DNA of 64,000 bases from Isoetes taiwanensis (Eukaryota; Streptophyta; Lycopodiopsida; Isoetales; Isoetaceae): the NCBI GenBank assembly GCA_021234155.1, contig JAJEKV010000004.1, positions 29,667,305 to 29,731,304 on the forward strand, read 5' to 3'. Made by a program: the position numbers and the translations under genes. This document shows, one piece after another, positions 55,799-64,000 of the stretch. The notes beneath the pieces were generated by a model that was not told the origin of the DNA, made no database searches, and was given only the letters and a program-made list of their open reading frames with translations. Each line of letters opens with the position of its first letter. Positions within the stretch are counted from its first letter, which is position 1.

Positions 55799-57085
55799 CT
55801 AGCGTAAAGGGCTGCTCGAGCCGCTGCCTCGTGTGGTAAGCAAGTAGCCAAAGGCCGCCACTAGAAGGCGCATGTTAGCGCAGCCCGCCACGCCTCCCAA
55901 TGCCGCTATAGCCAAATCTCTGGACCGAGTAATAGTGGTGACATGATAATCAATCTTCTTATGGCCTGGCTGAAGTAGATATGGCTCGAGCCCACCAAGA
56001 AGCTTCAAGATGGCCCTAAATTCTTGAAAGAACAAAGACCTCTCCTTGGCGGAAAGTCGAGAGAAAGAATCGGGCCACATGGTTGCCCATGGCCCTAACT
56101 TGAGGGTCGGTGGAGGTCTCGCCTTCCTTCTCCAAGTCGATGGGGAGCTTCTCTTCTTCTTCTCTCTCATCCCTAAGGCTGACCTTGGTGTCCCAAAGGT
56201 CTTCCTCGCCTTGACCCGCCCATAGTGATTTGCAGAGGCGGATCTCAAGAAGAGACCGTGCCGGTGCCGCAAATTGCTCTTCCGAGGTTGGGGTGTCACC
56301 TAGCAAGTAATCGGGAAGTGACGGAAGAGTCTCAACGGGCTCTTGTTCCTCGCCCGATATGCCAATAGGCTCTCTACCCGTGTAGGTTGCACCCAGGTGT
56401 AGTGAAGTCGATGAAGTCATCTTGGCAATATTCCGCAAGATCATAGAGAACCTCTACTTTCTGCTGGGGCGGACCCCAAGAAGAACATTGCCCACATGAT
56501 ATCGTTAAGGATTAGGTACTCTTGGTCATTCAAGAGCTTGTAGGGGAGAAGGTTTAACCCTTCGGGTTTCGTGGCCTTCTCGCCTACCGGGTGAGCTTCG
56601 TAGCAAGTTCCTTCCATCTCACAAAATCCTCGCTCATTGACGACTTCGTCATCTTCCGGGTCGGGGAGGCGAGGTGTAGAAGAAAGCTTCGGCCAGGATC
56701 TCCTCATCCTCTATGTACTGGTCCATAATAATGGCTGTCATAATCGAACCTCAAAACAGGTTTCCCGATCTATTGTGGCAATAGGGAGGTCAGTCCCCCG
56801 CCGTCCCGATGCCCTTGATGACGTTACGGGCATGATCATCACCCCCTAACATCTGGTGTAAGGTGTGGAAGTCGAGGTAAAGCTGCTCATCGTCATCATT
56901 ACCAACGCATGCAGGCACAATCTCCTCTCCATAGAAATGAAGGAAGGCGTAATAACTGGGTGGGCCTCGCATGTTGGAGATAAGATCTACCGGGCCGAAG
57001 CGGTGGGGGTGAAGAAGATCAAAGGAACCGCAGGGTCCCAATGCTCTCCGTCCACATACCACTGCTGCAGGGTTGGGCGAGCCAT
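55799..57085 (-). CDS. E3 ORF2: element-borne gene of unknown function
   Basis: Starts MARPTLQQWYVDGEHWDPAV (ATG at 57083-57085), with a TATA box 84-90 bp upstream. Then come RGPPSYYAFLHFYGEEIVPA, TLHQMLGGDDHARNVIKGIG, GFCEMEGTCYEAHPVGEK, LPYKLLNDQEYLILNDIMW, an acidic block LPSLPDYLLGDTPTSEEQ, and SAKERSLFFQEFRAILKLLG. It ends SGSSSPLR. Several frame shifts break it (near 57010, 56780, 56450, 56250). N-terminal layout and promoter match E2 ORF2 (37527-38941), although overall similarity is low. Not a known gypsy protein to my knowledge. Confidence 0.5.
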
Positions 57086-57168
57086 GAAGAGTGAAGGCGC
57101 AAAGGAGGAGAAAGAAGGCGCTGGAACAAGAAGAAAAAAAAAATGAAACCCTAATGGCCAAAAAGGGG

Positions 57169-57175
57169 TTTTATA
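57169..57175 (-). promoter_or_regulatory. TATA box of E3 ORF2
   Basis: TATAAAA followed by CCCC on the minus strand, upstream of the ORF2 ATG at 57085. Mirrors the E2 arrangement. Confidence 0.6.
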
Positions 57176-57340
57176 CTTTTTGGCACGTTTCCCCAAAATT
57201 ATTATTAAAATTATTATTTATTTAATAACATATATATTTTTTTTTTCAAAATATATATTTTTTTGTATTCACAAACCCAAAAATGGGGCTAGTACATCGA
57301 TAAATTACAAAATTTATACAACTAGAATACGAGCGCCTAA
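57176..57340. other. AT-rich spacer between H3 and ORF2 in E3
   Basis: Runs of A and T (ATTATTATTAAAATT; TTTTTTTTTTTCAAAA). No gene. The equivalent E2 spacer holds Helitron H2. Confidence 0.6.
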
Positions 57341-58013
57341 TCATCTAAGATCCCCTCGGATCCTTCGTGCCAAGTGAAGGTCCTTGGGCATAATAGTAAC
57401 CCGCTTCGCATGTATGGCACACAAGTTGGCGTCGCTCAAAAGCTCAATCAGGTATGCCTCGGCAGCCTCTTGTAATGCAAGGACCGCAAAGGCTTGAAAC
57501 CGCAAGTCGGTCTTGAATTCTGGCGATCTCCCGACGAAGTCATTTGGAAGGGAAGCCGACGGATCAATGGCTCCGGTAGTCTTCGATACTTGGCATTATC
57601 TCCCGGAGAGCTACCGTGCCAGGTCGGAACCTGTGGGGCTTCCGTGGCTTAAGGGTCGCTTTGAGCGACGGAATGGATTTACCTCCTGTCGAAGGATGCT
57701 TTGTGCGCTCTACGATCAACTCCCTTCTCTGAGCCGATGTCTTCTTGGCGATCGCGGCATCCTGTTGCAGTCGGGTCTTGTAGTGCACCCCACCCCTAAC
57801 CGGTCTAGATTTGGTCCTTTTCAGTCTCCGGTTACCCGGCCCGGTCGATTGCTGTGGGTTTGCTGATGGGTCCATGTTAACAGGGTTTGTCTGGGACTCA
57901 ACGTTCTGAGCCGCACCTAGGTCCTGCTGTCTATCATCAAAAGTCGCCATTGCTCCTCCCTGGCGATGGCCTAGCTGCTCCCTCCTCTGCTTCGTGCTCA
58001 CTTTGGCGGCCAT
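57341..58013 (-). CDS. E3-borne histone H3 variant with N-terminal extension and no K9
   Basis: Starts [15 protein letters not shown] (ATG at 58011-58013). A non-H3 extension of about 100 residues comes first, then a shortened H3 tail: RTK at 103-105, STGGK at 108-112, [17 protein letters not shown] at 123-139. Between RTK and STGGK only HP remains where H3 has QTARK, so K9 is missing; the ARKS around K27 is also missing. The fold continues [51 protein letters not shown] and [20 protein letters not shown], ending GDLR then TGA at 57341. Loop 1 has canonical length. Frame shifts near 57585, 57545 and 57525 lie in short GC-rich sites. The [10 protein letters not shown] ending is shared with the E2 histone (canonical KDIQLARRIR). 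Confidence 0.85.
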
Positions 58014-58800
58014 GGGAGTCTTCGCCTTCCTTTAGGAGCCGCCTCGTTCTTCAGCCCTAGCCTCTCTCCAAACGCACTTGAGTACTGGCCAATCTCCAGA
58101 TGATCTTGGTCCCGGCCGTGCCCGCGATATCTTCTTGGATGGATTCTAGATGGCATTTGTTGAAAACGAAGGACATTTTCAAAAATGAAACTATTGAGGC
58201 TTTCATTCCAAGAAAAGGTGGAAGGTTAAAGTATTCTGGTAGGTAAGTACACGACCCCTCCCCAAATAGTAAAAGCGATCCATCCTTAGGTCCGGTGGAG
58301 TGGGCTATTTGGTGCAAGTCTTCTAGTCGGGCGGATGCATGATCCTCCGAGCTTCGTTCCGACTAAGCTCCTGTGGTCTTCATCCCGGTCGGGCGAGGAT
58401 AAAACTTAACCACAGCCCATGCACGGTCCGGCTGCTCCACAAGAGTGTAGTCCCCGCCTTCATTCAACTTGAGGAGGAAGCTCGTTGAAGTGGAAGATAG
58501 GGTAGGGGACTCCGTCGCCCCCGACAAAGTGCTTGACAAAAAGGTTAAGAATGGTATCTATCATAGGGTCTTCCTCAAAGAAGATGCTCGACTAAGACGA
58601 CAAACAACCGATATATATTCGGTTTCTTGGATCTACTGGTCCGCCTTGAAGCCAAGATGTCGTGACTTTATAGGGACAACAAGGGAGAAAGGAGAAAGGA
58701 GGCTCAAGCAAGGCGGGATCTGCTTGAAAGGGGTAATCGAGGGCACCGAGGTGTAGGGGGTGTGCAAGGAAGACGCCGAGGTCCGCTATGGCGGATGTGG
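58014..58800 (-). pseudogene. Unknown reading frame between the E3 leader and H3
   Basis: Open pieces on the minus strand: SFLLKLNEGGDYTLVEQPDR then AWAVVKFYPRPG (about 58380-58480), HQIAHSTGPKDGSLLLFGEG, CTYLPEYFNLPPFLGMKASI and FNKCHLESIQEDIAGTAG (58057-58317). They look like one protein broken by indels, but no domain is recognised. E2 has no counterpart in this position. Confidence 0.35.
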
Positions 58801-59351
58801 AGCTTAGGTCCGGCGGCTATGGCGGAAAAAGGCGCTCAAGAGAAACACACGCCCGAAAAGACACTTCAAAATTCAAATTTTAACTTTTGACTTTTTATTA
58901 AAAATTTAAAAAAAATATTTTTTTTAAAAAGAAAAATTTCAAAACAGTACAGATAAAATATGCCGCGGACCGTGATGGGGGCCGACGTGTTTATATCTGG
59001 CGTTTTATTTTCAAAAGAAACACCTCGGATACCTCAGCCCCTTTTTGTTTTTCGGTGACTGTTGTCCGCTTTTGCCTCGGGAGGCGTGCCCCTAGGGTAT
59101 TTAAGAGGTGCCCGATCCATTGGAGCCATTTTAGCCCTTCATCCAGAAGCTACCTACAAAAAGTTATGGCTCCTAAACTTGGGTCCTCCAGCGCCTAGAC
59201 TTCCTTAGAATTTCTGATCGTTACCTTAACCTAGCACTAAATCAAACATGAAAGACTTAAACAATCACTCTTGCTTAATTCTCTCTCCTAACTACCGAAC
59301 TAGCGAGTTAGGGTTTTGTCGGGTGCTATGATTTCAGAAAAACGAAATCAC
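58801..59351. other. E3 leader
   Basis: AT-rich 5' untranslated region between the primer site and the first reading frame. No gene recognised. Confidence 0.6.
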
Positions 59352-59363
59352 GGCTCGATACCA
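59352..59363 (-). promoter_or_regulatory. E3 primer-binding site, Met-type with one indel
   Basis: TGGTATCGAGCC on the minus strand. The canonical site reads TGGTATCAGAGCC, so a CAG is read as CG, a further example of the CAG-specific differences in this window. Confidence 0.75.
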
Positions 59364-59364
59364 C

Positions 59365-60974
59365 CGTGGACTCCCCGAACATATCGACCCTTGGGACGTA
59401 TACATACGAGGACTTTCCCCTCCCATGGCGACACCAACTCGCCAGAGGCGGGCCCTCCGTCTATTTCGGGCCATCTATAATATGATGCCCGAAAAGAAGG
59501 GTTCTGAAGGGGTCATTCGCCCACGCCTTCAATGGGGCTCCTACGCCGCGGAAGCGTGAATACAAGGGTTAGCACACAAAGATAAATCACGATAAATAAC
59601 CACCACGAAGGGTGGCATATCCATCCAAATACCAACGGCAAAGAATATGCATCTAAACCTAAGAAAACACCCCAAACCCATGGTTCTACCCTGTTCGGAC
59701 TCCGGTGAGGATCGACCGACGGCTAGGCCTCAAGAGATCAGCGAGCGTAATCTTGACATGGCGCTGGCTGGCATAGAACATTGGCTAGGGTTGTCCACTC
59801 CATCCGCCCCCTGTGCACACTTTGCGGATGGGTCAATTCACGCTATGGCGCCGCTATAGCCAGGGGAGACGCAGGGCTCGAGGCATCACCCCTGGCGAGC
59901 CTACCTGGGGTTCATGAAGTCCCGGGCCCCGATGAGGCGTGTCGGGGAAGCGCCCCTTCCGTAATCACGGTGGCTCCATGGGCGAAGCTAGAGAATACGT
60001 GCCGCATCGGCGACCCCCGCGATCCCACATACCCGACTTACTCGCCCTAAATCTACTCAAAGTGCAAGGTGCCCCATACGGGTCACACCTTCCCACCCAG
60101 GGAGTGTCAGACCCATACCCGGCCCTCTACGTGACCGGCTATCAGGTCTAGCTCGCTATAGGAGTCCCAGGAGCCTTTTATGTTCGTGCAAGACCCCACC
60201 TCCACTTCACCATTGTGTTCCTTGTGGGGTGCTAAGTACCATAGCATCTATGACCCGGTGGGCTCTTGTGCACAGGCGCATTTAATCGGGATAATAGGGG
60301 GCTCTATCTAGGAGCATACTACAATAAATAGCCTCGAGAGGTCTCTACCCCCTTAATTCCCCATTTCCGAGTAACACTAGGCTAACAACCACCAATCCAT
60401 CCATTACAAGCAAAACCAGAATCGAAATATATAGAGAACCTACCTTTACAATCAAGGGTTAGTTCCTACGTAGTAAGTAAACACAGAGAGAATAGACCAA
60501 CAACCCAAACAGTGCCCGCTATCCTAGAATTCACAACTACACTAGCCACCCACCAGTATTTCGCTCAACCCGTTGTCATTGGGGATCTCCATCCGCTTGG
60601 TCTTGGTGTTTAGCTTGTGTGAGATTCAGTGGTGGCTAGGCCTCTGGTCACAAGGGGGTGGCTCCCACCGCTCAAGGTGAGTTGTGGCTGATATGGGGTG
60701 GTGATCCACCCTATTGACCCCAATTAGCATTATCATGCTAACCAATCGAGGGTGGCCACGTGGCGCCTTCCCAAACCATAATTAGATTAATTATGGTTTT
60801 TTTATATTAGTTCCTTAATTATAGGTTATTATTGTCAATAATTAAATTAGCATAGCTAATTTAATCCCTTTTTAAGTGAACCACCTAGGTTCCCATACCC
60901 CATGTGGCGTATGTATCCCTGGTGACGTGTCAACATATTTATACTTATACCGTATAAATACTTGGAACGTCACA
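59365..60974 (-). mobile_element. E3 5' LTR
   Basis: About 1610 bp, matching the 3' LTR along its length. Left edge slightly blurred (CACCGTGGACTCCCC against TGTGACGCTCCC). Right edge GGAACGTCACA, then AATTT. Confidence 0.9.
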
Positions 60975-61330
60975 AATTTGATTGTAGCCAGAGAAGCCAT
61001 CCATGAAGGAGTACATCTCGTGGCCTGCTACTTCTTCAAGAACCAGATCTGTGAAGGGTAGCAAAAAATGATCTCTTTTCGTGGCCATGTTGAGCTTTCT
61101 GTAATCCACGCGAACGCGTATTTTGCCATTATGCATGAGAGCAATAACAATTGGGCTCACACACTCAGAATGTTTGACCTCATAGATAAGTCCAGCAGCC
61201 AGAAGTTTATCAATTTTGGCTTTGACACGATCATGATAATTGGAATTGAGCCTGTACTATCGTTGCTAGATGGTGCATGCATTTGGTTTGGTAGGAATGG
61301 TGAGTTCCCCCAATTCTTTCTTGATTCCTC
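60975..61330 (-). pseudogene. Outer gypsy reverse transcriptase, N-part
   Basis: Encodes SPIVIALMHNGKIRVRVDYR and KLNMATKRDHFLLPF, then HEMYSFMDGFSGYNQI, the RT fingers and the first catalytic Asp region. Broken by the E3 insertion and continued at 47824. Confidence 0.85.
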
Positions 61331-62107
61331 GTAGATTTTTGTAACTCCACGCAAAGATGTGCTTGAATTTCTTGAAGAGACTTAAGGCGCGAGCTGGTTT
61401 GGGGAGATTAGCAGCCAGCCGGATTGGTTGGTTGTCTCCTAAATCAATAACTTCAACTTTCAGAGTTTGAATATACGGAATGACCTCTGTGTCTGTGATG
61501 GTATGAGAAGGAGGTTGGAATACCATGGGCGGCTCAGCACCCTTGGTGGAGAAAAATAGAGGCTGTTGAGTGGCGTCAATTGAGGGTTGCTTCATAACAG
61601 CAGCTACATCAACGATGCCTAAGATGTCAATGCGCTGAATGCGATTGCAAAGCGCAAGATAAGGATCCAGCAAGGTAGCCACAGCATGGTCTTGATCAAG
61701 ACTCATATCGCCCCAAGGGTCAACATATTCAGGTAGGAAGACAAAAGTAGACCAGCTACTGGGGCTTGGACTTGATAAGCGTTTTGAAGGTCCAAAGAAT
61801 CACTATCAGAGAGTGATGGTTCCGCGTGTTCAACAGAGATTGTCACATTTAAAGGTCTGAATGAGACTTGAACTCACTACCTTTGGAGTGGTAGTTGTGC
61901 GTCCTAACCAAAAAGGCACAGAGATGAGTTTACCAGTTTCGAGATCAATCGTGGCATTTCCATCAGTGATGACAAGTTGATCAGTAGCCCAGTAGTGAAT
62001 GCTTTTAGCCTAGCGGAGAAAAGATCGTCCAACCAGCATTTCATAATCACCTGGATCCTCGCCAACTTTTCAAACCCCAAATTCCAAGGGGAATTTGAGA
62101 TCACCAA
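61266..62107 (-). pseudogene. Outer gypsy protease-RT linker
   Basis: Contains GDNQPIRLAANLPKPARAL, KKFKHIFAWSYKNLRGI and KKELGELTIPTKPN, the stretch before RT in Tat/Athila-like elements (FAWSY..MPGI pattern). 146 codons are open; upstream pieces around 61904-62107 are in another frame. Confidence 0.7.
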
Positions 62108-62625
62108 TATTGATATGAAGAAAGAGGAGTGACGATATGTGATTGCGTGATATGGCCATTGGCAAGCTTGATGTCATAAGGAGCACGATAGATTTGAGTT
62201 ATGCCCAATTGTCACCGAAGTTCGTCTGTGATGAGATTGATAGCACTACCGCCATCAATTTGTACGTGATTAATTTGGTGATTGCCAACAGTAGTGTGAA
62301 TCGTGGGTGTAGAAGTAGCTACCGCGCCTACAAGAACTGTGGGCAGTGGCAACCGTTCCTTGAGTGCATGACATATCTTTAGGATGGTAGATAGACTGAG
62401 TGGAATCTTGATTTTGGCAAGCTCATCTTGTAGCTCCAAAGGAACATGAGCAAAGGTATCAGCAGGATCCAAGGATGTGGGTGTCTGAGGCATCGATGCA
62501 GAGACTTCATTTAGGAGTTCTACTTCAGCAACAATGTTGGGATACTGCTGAATGTGTGAGGGGGTCTTGGACGTCGAAGGCATCCTGACGCTGTTGAGCA
62601 CGTGTGGGGGCGTGAACATTAACAA
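62108..62625 (-). pseudogene. Outer gypsy protease
   Basis: HVQIDGGSAINLITDELR contains the DGGS active-site variant typical, as I recall, of Tat/Athila-like elements. Preceded by LPLPTVLVGAVATSTPTIHT. 137 codons open. Aspartic protease of the polyprotein. Confidence 0.75.
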
Positions 62626-63228
62626 GCGTGTGTTTTTCGGCAGCTTGCATTAGCTTGAGAATACTGTGACGAACTTTAGGCATAATATGAGGTATAAGCT
62701 TGTCAAGATCTGGGTCAAAATGGACCGTTTTTTATTTCTCATGAGGAATAGTGTCCACCACAAAAGCAGATTGCGTGTCGTGAGGGACGATCGTCAAAGG
62801 GCGCGTGCTCAGGTGCTGGCGTGAGACCACATCTACCCAATTGGATAGTTGAATGGGAGGATTGAGAGCTTCATATATTTCTTCTTGAGCCTATTGATCA
62901 AGAGCTATAGATGGAGTCGCTTATTGGAGTCGCTGTTCTTGAAGGGTACAAGGTGGTTTATTCAGTACGGGCCGAGGGCCCTGTTTACCATTGGCGACCC
63001 ACAGTTGATTGGTAGTGAGACGGACTGAGGCAGTTTGATTTGTTCCCAGGAGTCGTACCTGGATCTGAGAAGTTGGGAGCACACCGTGGTGTGACCCCAT
63101 TCTTCACAATGATAGCATTGAGCTTTGGAGGGATCAAAAGGAATGCGTGAGTTTTGATTTTGTGACAGCTGAGGTTGTTGAGATTGTGGATATTGCTGTT
63201 GCGGATATTGCTGAGGCGTGGTTTGAAC
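62626..63228 (-). pseudogene. Outer gypsy gag-protease linker and third CCHC-like knuckle
   Basis: A knuckle-like CYHCEEWGHTTVC lies near 63085-63125 (three residues, not four, before the last Cys). The rest is Gln/Pro-rich linker in broken frames. Confidence 0.6.
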
Positions 63229-64000
63229 CTAGAAGACCATTTTTTGTCGAAAAGACGTACGATGAGCGCAGGTGCATTCTTTAGTGGCATGATTGCACAT
63301 GTTGCAACGTTTGCAGTGAGGAGGACCATTAGTCGAATTGCACTCATTGGCTAGATGGCCTTGATAATTGCATACGTGACACCAAATTTGACTGCGTTGT
63401 GGTGGAGCAGACTGATGAGGTTGGACCGTATTTTGTAGAATCATGACAGGGGCATAAAAGGAAGATCTGTGAGAGGAACACCACGGGAAGACACATTGAC
63501 AGAATGGTTGACCAACTCGATCGCTTGGTCCAACGTCTTGGGGCGCAAGTACTCAGTCATAAGACGAATAACAAGAGGAAGACCTTGCAAAAACCAAACC
63601 AAGATCTGGCGTGGGGTATTCTTTGAGCTTGCTAACGAGAATATAGAAACGATCTGCAAAATCACAGGCAGACTCCGTGGGGTTGTTGTTGGAGATCATT
63701 GAGTTGCTTAAGAAGTTGTTGATCATCATCTGTGGTACTATAATGTGAGAGAAAGGCAGTCTTCATTTCTTGCCAGTTCTGTTTCCAGTGACTTTTATTG
63801 GCCATACGCCACTGATGAGGAGCCTACGCTGCGTGATGGAAAAAATATGGAACTTGAGTTGTGGCTGAGAGTGACTATTCAGAATAGCCAGAGCTTCAAA
63901 TTCCTCCATATGTGCTTGAGCACTTTGATCAAGGGGCTTCCCCTTGGCATTCCCAAAAATCAGATATGTAAGTTTGAGATTGTGTACAGTTGATGGGACA
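63229..64000 (-). pseudogene. Outer gypsy gag with two CCHC knuckles, cut by the window edge
   Basis: Capsid part: NTPRQILVWFLQGLPLVIR, MTEYLRPKTLDQAIELVNH (63441-63665). Knuckles CHVCNYQGHLANEC and CKRCNMCNHATKEC (63229-63444) both fit C-x2-C-x4-H-x4-C. Upstream capsid sequence runs to the right edge; the 5' LTR would be beyond it. Frame breaks near 63440 and 63670. Confidence 0.8.

Larger units (their letters stand above)
47825..60974 (-). mobile_element. E3: complete 13.15 kb chromovirus-like LTR element carrying a histone H3 gene
   Basis: LTRs at 47825-49436 and about 59365-60974, TG...CA ends, 5-bp duplication AATTT on both sides (47820-47824, 60975-60979), a Met-type primer site and a polypurine tract. 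Order from the 5' LTR: leader, unknown reading frame, histone H3, ORF2, ORF3, gag, CCHC, protease, RT, RNase H, integrase, chromodomain, 3' LTR. The two LTRs differ mainly at CAG/CTG-type sites, so the insertion looks young. It splits the outer RT between GYNQI and SIKAED, in frame. Confidence 0.9.

Noticed and set aside
58469-58756. Plus-strand 95-codon ORF
   Set aside because: It overlaps the minus-strand protein-like frame and shows no recognisable features.
4-64000. Treating all frameshifts as proof of dead elements
   Set aside because: Differences between copies are concentrated at CAG/CTG sites, so sequencing error is a live explanation.

Overview
The window looks like nuclear DNA of a land plant and consists almost wholly of nested transposable elements; I see no intact host gene. 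The lineage is less certain. A sushi/Tcn1-like Ty3/gypsy gag with an apparently self-priming LTR, together with chromoviruses, RPA1-carrying Helitrons and plant gene fragments (neprosin, RNA polymerase III subunit 2), would fit a fern, lycophyte or bryophyte better than a typical angiosperm, but this is inference.

Layout. Every main element except Helitron H2 reads on the minus strand. The outermost layer is a Tat/Athila-like Ty3/gypsy element, seen in pieces at 1672-1852 (integrase), 45642-47824 (integrase, RNase H, reverse transcriptase) and 60975-64000 (reverse transcriptase, protease, gag). Three insertions break it. S1 (left edge to 1671) is a sushi-like element of which only the 5' LTR, gag and start of protease are visible. 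E2 (1853-45641) is an old LTR element inserted in the integrase, between the second Asp and the Glu of the D,D-35-E triad. E3 (47825-60974) is a younger 13.15 kb relative of E2, inserted in the reverse transcriptase with 5 bp duplications AATTT.

E2 and E3 share LTRs of about 1.55-1.6 kb (TGTGACG...CGTCACA) and carry cargo not expected in gypsy elements. Each has a gene for a divergent histone H3 (42382-43523 in E2, 57341-58013 in E3), followed by a second long gene of unknown function with its own TATA box (37527-38941 and 55799-57085). In E3 these precede a gag-pol that ends in a chromodomain. Both histones keep the canonical-length H3 fold, and both have lost the ARKS motifs around K9 and K27. 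This histone-carrying retroelement family is the main discovery candidate.

Inside E2 lies a large Helitron (3065 to about 33526). It has a 3' hairpin, an intron-containing RPA1-like gene (3466-5515) and a Rep/PIF1-helicase gene (6829-13091). The 5' half of the Rep-helicase gene and its leader then recur as three tandem 5.35 kb units (17459-33526), each with a helicase cut at the same point. A small Helitron, H1 (13232-16124), sits in the first leader, and the three other leaders preserve its empty site. A second small Helitron, H2 (5' end unresolved, 3' end at 42272), sits in E2 between the histone gene and the second cargo gene; it has captured exons of a neprosin-domain gene and of RNA polymerase III subunit 2.

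Caution on frameshifts. Differences between near-identical copies fall strikingly often on CAG/CTG triplets, so many frameshifts may be base-calling errors at CHG-methylated cytosines rather than real decay.
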